Shown one piece after another: positions 57,818 through 64,000 of a stretch of 64,000 bases of DNA. The notes beneath the pieces are model-generated. The model worked only from the letters and a program-made list of their open reading frames with translations, did no database searches and was not told the origin of the DNA. A program made the position numbers and the translations under genes. Source of the DNA: Prostheceraeus crozeri. Taxonomy: Eukaryota; Platyhelminthes; Polycladida; Euryleptidae. The stretch spans positions 1-64,000 of the forward strand of contig CAJQUW010007257.1 of the NCBI GenBank assembly GCA_907163375.1, in the 5' to 3' direction. Position 1 is the stretch's first letter; the number at the start of each line of letters is the position of its first letter.

Positions 57818-58669
57818 TTAGAAATAAAGTTTCAGCCGTTTACAAGTTAAAAATAAAGTTTCAACAGTGTGTACGTTAGAAATAAAGTTTTAGCTGTTTA
57901 TATGTTAGAAACAAAACAAAGTTTCACCAGTTTACAAGTTAAAAAATAAAGTTTCAATAGTGTGCATGTTAGAAATAAAGTTTCAATAGCGTGTATGTTA
58001 AGAATAAAGTTTTATCTGTTTGTATGTTAGAAATAAAATGAAGGTTCATCAGTTTACAAGCTAATAATAAAGTTTTATCTGTTTGTATGTTAGAAATAAA
58101 ACAAAGTTTCAACCGTTAACAAGTTAAAAATAAAGTTTCAGATGAAAATAAAGTTTCAATAGTGTATATGATGGAAATAAAGTTTAAGCGCTTTGTGCGT
58201 TAGAAATAAAGTTTCAGCCGTTTACAAGTTAAAAATAAAGTTTCAACAGTGTGTACGTTAAGAATAAAGTTCTATCTGTTTATATGTTAGAAATAAAACG
58301 AAGGTTCACCAGTTTACAAGTTAATAATAAAGTTTTATCTGTTTGTATGTTAGAAATAAAACAAAGTTTCAACCGTTAACAAGTTAAAAATAAAGTTTCA
58401 ATAGTTTTCAAGTTAAAACTAATGTTTCAATAGTGCGTATGTTAAGAATAAAGTTTTATCTGTTTGTATGTTGGAAATAAAATGAAGCTTCGCCAGTTTA
58501 CAAGTTAAGAATAAAGTTTTATCAGCTTGTATGTTAGAAATAGAACAAAGTTTCAACCGTTAACAAGTTGAAAAATAAAGTTTCAATAGTGTGCACGTTA
58601 GAAATAAAGTTTCAACCGTTAACAAGTTGAAAAATAAAGTTTCAACAGTGTGTACGTTAGAAATAAATT

Positions 58670-58750
58670 AAAGTAAGAACTTCATCGTATGAGTATTCAA
58701 AGCATGTTTTGTAAATCAAATGTGTGTAGTCCTGACATGATAGAATCGTG
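58670..58750 (+). repeat. Copy of structural-gene 5' flank captured in the array, 2
   Basis: Nearly identical to 57737-57817. It lies about 930 bp away, embedded in monomers on both sides. Confidence 0.8.
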
Positions 58751-58959
58751 TTAGAAATAAAGTTTCAGCCATTTACAAGTTAAAAATAAAGTTTCAACAG
58801 TGTGTACGTTAGAAATAAAGTTTTACCTGCTTGTATGTTAGAAATGAAATAAAGTTTCACCAGTTTACAAGTTAAAAAATAAAGTTTCAATAGTGTATAC
58901 TTTAGAAATAAATGAAAGAAAAGAACTTCATTGTATGAGTATTCAAAAATACTTCCATC

Positions 58960-60105
58960 ATGAAGAATAAAAATCAGAAAGCTTATGAGTTTACTATCTA
59001 TCATTGGAGTGGGAGACAGTTCATCCGCTTTCATTCTTTTACTAAAGGTCTTACGCTGAGGTTGGATAGTGAATTCTATCCACATCTTGGTTTTGGTCAT
59101 GGACTACATCTAACGTCAATTGCTACTGCAAATGTTAAAAAAGTTTATTCAAATCGAATCAACAAATTTCATTATAGATTTAAAATATTTGATGAAGATG
59201 TTGTAAAATGCGAAGAACGCATCATTTTGAAAAAGCGTGGTGTTCAACCTTTATCACTTATTGAGTTAGTAAAACGATGGAATGAGACTGTGGGTAAGAA
59301 GTATGGAGAGAAAATTATGGCGGACAAAAATAAGTTGGTTATTCAGAAATATAATGACAAACTTACAGTTTATTTCTCTCCAACCTTGCGTCATTTTGTA
59401 AGACATTATACACCTATTATTGGAAGCGGTGTGGTGTATGCTTCTCATGAATATCACACTAAAGCTGATTCAGTTAATGATGAATGGTGGGTGGACATCT
59501 ATGGCGATCGCATCAAGAAAATTTACCAGTCTTATGAAGAATCTAAAGTTGCTATCAATATAATGCCGCGTCTATATCATACAGTTGAAAGCTTCATTCA
59601 TGTAGTAAATCCGTATATACAACAGAAGTTGAAGCATGTGATGAAAAGTAAATATGATGTAAAGACACACCACATTTCGTTTTCAATTGAAAATCAACGC
59701 GTTGTTCTGAGACTGGGTGATGACATTCAATGTCAAATGAGTAAAAATTTGAAAAAACTCTTTGGCTTTTCAATGCTACAAACTGTGTTTGCTGCTGCGC
59801 ATACGATTGGTATAGAAACACCAATGACACTTGATAAACATAAACAGCACCTTTACATTCAAAGTGATTTGATTCTACCTATTTCTGTTGGTGAGAAAAA
59901 AGAATACATTTTACGTGATTTCATTCATGATAAAGACGCTTCATATGGAATAGTCGAGAAGATGTTTGAATCTATTTTCTATCATCCCGTCGTCAAACAA
60001 ACTATACCCTCTATTGCTATCAAAATTACCAATGGTTTACAAGAGTGCATCCACGTGAAAGATACTAAATCCCTCATAACGTTAGTGTTTCGGAAAACAA
60101 AGTGA
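58960..60105 (+). CDS. Polinton-like structural protein candidate (probable minor capsid/penton-type)
   Basis: A 381-residue ORF with an ATG start. The C-terminal third has the layout of a protein conserved in animal Polinton/adintovirus-type elements: LYIQSDLILPISVGE, a loop ending ILRDF, a helix region (KMFESIFYHPVVKQ), then SIAIKITNGLQE and the closing ITLVFRKTK. The middle has LYHTVESFIHVVN and SFSIENQRVVLRLG leading to a LKKLFGF motif. The N-terminal part is divergent. Beta-rich composition without a signal peptide or membrane segment fits a jelly-roll virion protein, but assignment to one capsid class is by remembered similarity only. It is convergent with DNA polymerase B. Confidence 0.6.
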   Translation: MKNKNQKAYEFTIYHWSGRQFIRFHSFTKGLTLRLDSEFYPHLGFGHGLHLTSIATANVKKVYSNRINKFHYRFKIFDEDVVKCEERIILKKRGVQPLSLIELVKRWNETVGKKYGEKIMADKNKLVIQKYNDKLTVYFSPTLRHFVRHYTPIIGSGVVYASHEYHTKADSVNDEWWVDIYGDRIKKIYQSYEESKVAINIMPRLYHTVESFIHVVNPYIQQKLKHVMKSKYDVKTHHISFSIENQRVVLRLGDDIQCQMSKNLKKLFGFSMLQTVFAAAHTIGIETPMTLDKHKQHLYIQSDLILPISVGEKKEYILRDFIHDKDASYGIVEKMFESIFYHPVVKQTIPSIAIKITNGLQECIHVKDTKSLITLVFRKTK

Positions 60106-60107
60106 AG

Positions 60108-60190
60108 TCTTTATACAACATTTATTGAAATATGTACATGAATGTGAAGCAATAGACTTTATACAACATCCACTGAAAATATATACATGA
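60108..60190 (+). repeat. Short duplication in the 3' UTR of the structural gene
   Basis: GTCTTTATACAACAT...TGAAA-ATATGTACATGA is followed by a second copy about 46 bases on (GACTTTATACAACATCCACTG). Confidence 0.6.
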
Positions 60191-60199
60191 GCGCACTTC

Positions 60200-60205
60200 A
60201 ATAAA
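60200..60205 (+). terminator. Polyadenylation signal AATAAA of the structural gene
   Basis: AATAAA lies 95 bases after the stop codon at 60105, in TTCAATAAACATTG. It is between the two convergent genes. Confidence 0.5.
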
Positions 60206-60410
60206 CATTGCTATATACAAAAAGTCTTTTTACTTCGTGAAGGGTGGAAATATACAGGGATAGGAAAAATGTCTTTCAGTGGAAAAGTCATCACATGGGG
60301 AATGTACAGATGTGGACACATATTCACAAGGAAAAAACAATCTCATGCGATACATAAAACAACAATGTTTATCTACAGAAATCAACATCAAAATACTAAG
60401 TTAAGGATGA

Positions 60411-61373
60411 TTATGCTAAGACGTCTCCTGAATGTGGTAGTGTGAGTTTAATTCTTTTGGGTGGTGGTATGTTTGTGTCAGGATGTCCATGTGGAAGAGA
60501 TATGTTGTGTTCTAACCAGCACCTCTTATCCTCCCATGCTGAAAGCGCCCGTTTCCTAAAAGTATGAGTTTTGATCTCATGCGACTTAGATTTTAAGATT
60601 GTCATATTGACAAACGTTATATTTTTATTTCTATAGGCTTTCCTGAAATTCTTATGTTTCATGTTAGAGACCAATGATCTTGATATGCCTTTAGCGCGCT
60701 TAATGCTATCATCACTATCCTTTAATTTCATACTGTACATTTTTGGACGGAGGAGAATCATTTCATCTATTTCCTTCCCTGCTGTCTCATCCTTAAAGCG
60801 GCCAAGTTTTGCCTTATTTTTGATGGAGTAGAGTGGGTGATCAGTAGGATAATTTGATGTATCAAAATATCTTTCTAAAGATTTTCCTACTTCATTGAAA
60901 TTTAAATCTTTTTGAGTGGTAATACCTAAGAAGAAACTATCTGTATCGCCACCCAACAAACGAACCTCTTTTACGAGAGGACATGGTTTTAGTATTTTAT
61001 AAAAGAGTTGGTACATTTCAAGCTTAGAGTAATCTAGTACAGCTTGACCAATATAGATGGGCTTGCACAACTCAACTTCAGATTTTATCATTTTAACACC
61101 TACAAGGTCCTCATCGATAATGTCTCTATCGATGAATAGAGGTGATGAGACCAATTTCTTAAATTTTGTAACATCATTGACTAGTTTATAGTTTACACGT
61201 TTTCTAACATCCTCCATCGTCTTACCAAATAGACTGTTGTTCTTATATTTATAAAAATCTTTTTCAAAATTATTTTGGGCTAGTGCACGTTTCTGTCTGT
61301 TGCTATCAATATATGGTTTGAGGAAGGCTTTCTGTCTAAATTTAATAATGCGGTGAACTCTTTTTAAAATCAT
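60411..61373 (-). pseudogene. Protein-primed DNA polymerase B, C-terminal part (after frameshift)
   Basis: 320 residues carrying polymerase motif B (KYKNNSLFGKTM, about 42-53), motif C with catalytic GGDTDSFF (about 141-148), the thumb-type KLGRFKDETAGK and YSMKLKD, and a C-terminal LPHGHPDT-type end. It overlaps the upstream ORF by ATGA (61373-61370) in a different frame. Both parts are needed for one polymerase, because motif A is upstream and B and C are here. The break is best explained by a one-base loss, real or from assembly. Programmed frameshifting is less likely because no slippery run is evident. Confidence 0.85.
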
Positions 61374-64000
61374 ACCATTTCTAAATAAAATTTTAAGATG
61401 CTAAAGTGGACTAGATAGTTTTCTTTATCATACTGGGTGAGTAAAAGTTTGCGGCAAGGCTTATAGTCGGGTTGACCGCATGATTCTAAATCTTTATGAA
61501 ATTGTTTCATAAAGTCGGAAAACATATCTTTGGTCACTTCACCTGATTCGGGTGCGAGTGGAAAATCTACGGTTTTATGTTTAATATTATTTGGATAGAT
61601 TAGATCTATCTCAAAATAATATCCCCAATCACCTTCATCTGGAATTGCTAGTATGTTAGAAGGGTTGGAGAAATGTTGAATTTCACTATCATCTAACCAG
61701 CTAAACTCAGAGTGAGGGAGTGGTTTGGATAGTGAACTACCATATAAATTATTTTGGTCATAATACTTAAGATGAGTCTGATCATCGCCTACTAATTTTG
61801 ATTTTAACCTATGTTTATTTACAAATGTGAGACCACCGCGAATTCCTCGCTCAAATAAATTATACATCTCTGGATCTTGTAAGAGATGAATGGTCTCACC
61901 AGTCATTTTAAAAGCAGACTTAAATGACATGGCTGGCAGACTCACAAAGTGGACGGGATCTAACTTATCTTCTTCTAATGCCACTCGTCGAAACTCCTGA
62001 AATACATCAGCCAGCAAAAATACATCTAACTTAAGATAGGCAATCATATATTCACCAAATGTATGGCAGTCAAATTTTATCCATGCATCTTGTGCATGAT
62101 CATAATCTTCGGTCTTACATTCTGCGCCGGTCAAATCATTTTTAAATTTATCTATGGGTGGAAGAGAAGTCTCACCGAGTTTACTAATCGCATCAAAATA
62201 TGCATATGGAAAGACTCCTTTCCGTGTGATGACTTCATCGGTTAGATTTGGATATTGTTTCTTAAGATTTTGTGTTAGTGGAAGCGACTTTAGATTTTGT
62301 ACGAGGGAGGCCAGTGATGCAGTCATAAATTGGTAGGAATCTAAAAATTTTATATCAAAATAGACCGTCTTATTTTCTTTAGTTTTGTCGACAGGCACTT
62401 TTGCTGTCATGGCCATAAACTTCTCTCTCGTTTGTGCTATTACATCAAGCTTCCACTCTTTCATTTGACCTAAACCTCCTTTTATTATCATATGGCTATC
62501 GTAGCCCTTGAAATTATGGAAAATGACGGGTAATGTACGCCGTTTCATCCTCAGCGAAAAATTGCATTTTGAACATAGTGCGTTTCTAAATTTACCAGTG
62601 ATGTGATCATGGTCGCGCACTTTCTTAATCTTATCATCATCAAATGTTTTCCTACATTTGGGGCAAACGTTGCAACTATCAAATTTTGATTTATCATCTG
62701 CTGTCATATGCAATGATCTGCGATAGAGTTCACCATCATACTTTTGCTGACATTTTACAGCCTGTTCGAGGAATTGTAGGAAATGGTAAATACAATCCTC
62801 ACCTTGCCAGACGCGCATTTTATTTTGCCTACCCCTAAAGTGATCACGCCATACTTCATAGCAGGAAATGGCTGCTGCTCGATGGGTGTTATCATCGATA
62901 TAGCATTCGATGTCAGCATAGATGACACGAAGAGGACTTAGTTCATCGCCATTCTCTCTATATGAAAACTCCTTATCTTTGGGCATGCGCTCCATTTGCA
63001 GTTTACCTCGCTTACACCATTCGTAATGAGTTTCAAATTTGTTTTTACTCCTAAAGTTCCGAATACATCTGTCGCAGTAATATAACTCTCTACTAGAGTT
63101 TTCTAAGTGGTGGTATAAGCGAGAGATTTTGGGAATGCCGCAGTAGTGCCATTCCTCACTATCATCCTGTTTTACTAATAACAGGTTTACTGTACGTTCA
63201 TAACAACTCGAACGCGAGTTGTAGCGCACACCCTTCAATCCTTTTTCCCAAACATGGAGAACTATTTTAATGTTGTTCAATTTTTCAAATTTTTCTATAT
63301 CTTTAATTTTCATATCGTCACTATTACAGTCATCGAAGTTTAATTCATTCTCCCACTGTTGATACTTACTCTTGCGGTATCGGCTATTCTGTACATCATT
63401 ATAGTGGAGAATGGAGAGGACAGCATATTTAAAACATTGCGATTCACAATCTACAGAAATGACTGCTGTTTTATTTTTTAAACTTTTCGGAAGTTTAAAG
63501 GAGCCTCGTCCAGAGTAGTTCTCTAATAAAGTGATTTTAAATAAGGCGGACTGAATGCCGTCAAAAATGAGACCACTATCGCGCTCGTTAAATTTATCAA
63601 TATTTAATTTTAATCCTTGGATGTGAAAATTTATCCAAGACTCATAGTCTACAACCTCGGTTGCAGGAGAGGAGGGTATGTGAAACTCCAACCTCTCTAT
63701 TATTTGTCCAGTATGGTGGTCGATTTTTACATATTTTATTTTAAGATAGATGAGCGCCTTCATTCTAAAATTGTCTAAATTGTTGAAGAGCGCTTCTATC
63801 AATGATGAATTTTGATGAAACCATTCCTCAAAGTTAGCAATGGTTTCTGAGGAGTCCATCTGGTAGTTCCTCACTAAATTATTTATGGACACTTCAGTGA
63901 GTCGGATAGAGGAGGTGCTGTTAGTATAACTATCGTCACTGTGTGTATGTTGAAGTCTGTGCGAAGATAGTTCAAAACGTGTCTCGAAAGACTGAATGCA
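61370..64000 (-). CDS. Protein-primed DNA polymerase B, N-terminal and exonuclease part, open at window edge
   Basis: The 840-residue stretch from 63892 begins at a GTG. The first ATG in frame is at 63859, and the frame is open without stop to base 64000, so the true start may lie beyond the window. Residues are counted from 63892. Features in order: a region with VISVDCESQCFKYAVL (about 144-159), typical of Polinton polymerases; a C2H2-like finger (YYCDRC ... HYEWC, about 271-293); ExoI IYADIECY (324-331); an endonuclease-VII-like Cys4 site (CNVCPKC ... VRDHDHITGKFRN ... CSKC, 407-443); ExoII FHNFKGYDSH (458-467); ExoIII AYLKLDV (618-624); polymerase motif A YYDQNNLYG (710-718). It would replicate the element's linear DNA using a terminal protein primer. 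It is the hallmark gene of Polintons. Confidence 0.9.
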   Translation of the reverse strand, partial: CIQSFETRFELSSHRLQHTHSDDSYTNSTSSIRLTEVSINNLVRNYQMDSSETIANFEEWFHQNSSLIEALFNNLDNFRMKALIYLKIKYVKIDHHTGQIIERLEFHIPSSPATEVVDYESWINFHIQGLKLNIDKFNERDSGLIFDGIQSALFKITLLENYSGRGSFKLPKSLKNKTAVISVDCESQCFKYAVLSILHYNDVQNSRYRKSKYQQWENELNFDDCNSDDMKIKDIEKFEKLNNIKIVLHVWEKGLKGVRYNSRSSCYERTVNLLLVKQDDSEEWHYCGIPKISRLYHHLENSSRELYYCDRCIRNFRSKNKFETHYEWCKRGKLQMERMPKDKEFSYRENGDELSPLRVIYADIECYIDDNTHRAAAISCYEVWRDHFRGRQNKMRVWQGEDCIYHFLQFLEQAVKCQQKYDGELYRRSLHMTADDKSKFDSCNVCPKCRKTFDDDKIKKVRDHDHITGKFRNALCSKCNFSLRMKRRTLPVIFHNFKGYDSHMIIKGGLGQMKEWKLDVIAQTREKFMAMTAKVPVDKTKENKTVYFDIKFLDSYQFMTASLASLVQNLKSLPLTQNLKKQYPNLTDEVITRKGVFPYAYFDAISKLGETSLPPIDKFKNDLTGAECKTEDYDHAQDAWIKFDCHTFGEYMIAYLKLDVFLLADVFQEFRRVALEEDKLDPVHFVSLPAMSFKSAFKMTGETIHLLQDPEMYNLFERGIRGGLTFVNKHRLKSKLVGDDQTHLKYYDQNNLYGSSLSKPLPHSEFSWLDDSEIQHFSNPSNILAIPDEGDWGYYFEIDLIYPNNIKHKTVDFPLAPESGEVTKDMFSDFMKQFHKDLESCGQPDYKPCRKLLLTQYDKENYLVHFSILKFYLEMV

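Larger units (their letters stand above)
38966..58910 (+). repeat. ~20-kb satellite array built on a ~29-bp monomer
   Basis: The monomer is close to GTTAGAAATAAAGTTTCAAT plus an 8-9 base variable end (AGTGTGTA, AGCTGTTTGT, AGAGTTTACAA). Roughly 650-700 monomers are organised into higher-order repeats in two differently structured blocks with a short unique spacer. It lies between the integrase and the structural gene of the right element. It has no coding potential; the identical 60-codon minus-strand ORFs at 49740 and 51769 are repeat artefacts. Plus-strand monomers nearly all contain AATAAA. Confidence 0.95.
45541..58910 (+). repeat. Satellite block B: 1329/700-bp (2029-bp) higher-order repeats
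   Basis: The marker GTACGATCGTAGGATTTACT occurs at 47982, 49311, 50011, 51340, 52040, 53369, 54698, 55767 and 57464. Spacings are 1329, 700, 1329, 700, 1329, 1329, 1069 and 1697 bp. The 2029-bp unit repeats exactly in register at first, then degenerates into deletion and insertion variants toward the right. The monomers are more diverged than in block A. Confidence 0.9.

Noticed and set aside
38966-58910. CRISPR-like regular repeats
   Set aside because: Monomers are directly tandem, variable throughout and without unique spacers; this is a eukaryotic satellite with higher-order structure.

Overview
This is eukaryotic DNA, most likely from an invertebrate animal. It is AT-rich and intron-containing, with TATA boxes, GT..AG splice sites and AATAAA signals, and it is crowded with metazoan transposon families. 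The only host genes I can support are a small secreted-protein gene (7753-8457) and two orphan exons of the ciliary gene CFAP44 (14.2-15.9 kb). The species cannot be named from what I see.

Layout. (1) 1-5.2 kb: the inner end of a Polinton/Maverick-like DNA element on the minus strand that runs off the left edge. It has an internal promoter, two tandem 256-bp 'type-2' modules, a coiled-coil protein gene (A), and two small downstream genes (B, C), each preceded by a 141-bp hairpin-bearing 'type-1' module and a TATA box. Its inner edge is a 296-bp tandem repeat with G-tracts. (2) 5.2-17.6 kb: host-like DNA with the secreted-protein gene and the CFAP44 exons. (3) 17.66-22.18 kb: a Ty3/Gypsy-like LTR retrotransposon (minus) with short LTRs, flanked by an unusual ~275-bp direct duplication. 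(4) 22.29-22.96 kb: a dead LINE reverse-transcriptase fragment. (5) 25.5-26.03 kb: a relic of the same G/C-tract repeat family. (6) 27.96-31.98 kb: an inverted-repeat element into which a Penelope-like retroelement has inserted. The Penelope ORF is intact, its pLTRs are tandem plus inverted, its target-site duplication is 12 bp, and it carries three copies of a hammerhead-ribozyme-like fold. (7) 34.0 kb to the right edge: a second, oppositely oriented Polinton-like element. It has a ~326-bp subterminal tandem repeat, a promoter, a type-2 module, an integrase fused to a coiled-coil tail, a type-1 module, a ~20-kb satellite array, a candidate structural protein, and a protein-primed DNA polymerase B (minus) that runs off the right edge.

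How it fits together. The two Polinton-like elements share promoter position, type-2 module, a coiled-coil/HIPIR tail domain, a ~60-bp intron near the stop codon and the type-1 module, so they are relatives in divergent (head-to-head) orientation separated by about 29 kb. In the right element the integrase, DNA polymerase B and structural protein are the expected core of a virus-like transposon. The surprises are the integrase tail shared with a stand-alone gene in the other element, the repeated intergenic hairpin modules, and a nested higher-order satellite inside the element that has copied the 5' flank of the structural gene. Several coding regions (pol B, gene C, CFAP44, the LINE) are broken by what look like single-base losses. 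These could be true decay or uncorrected long-read assembly indels. No tRNA, rRNA or CRISPR array was recognised.
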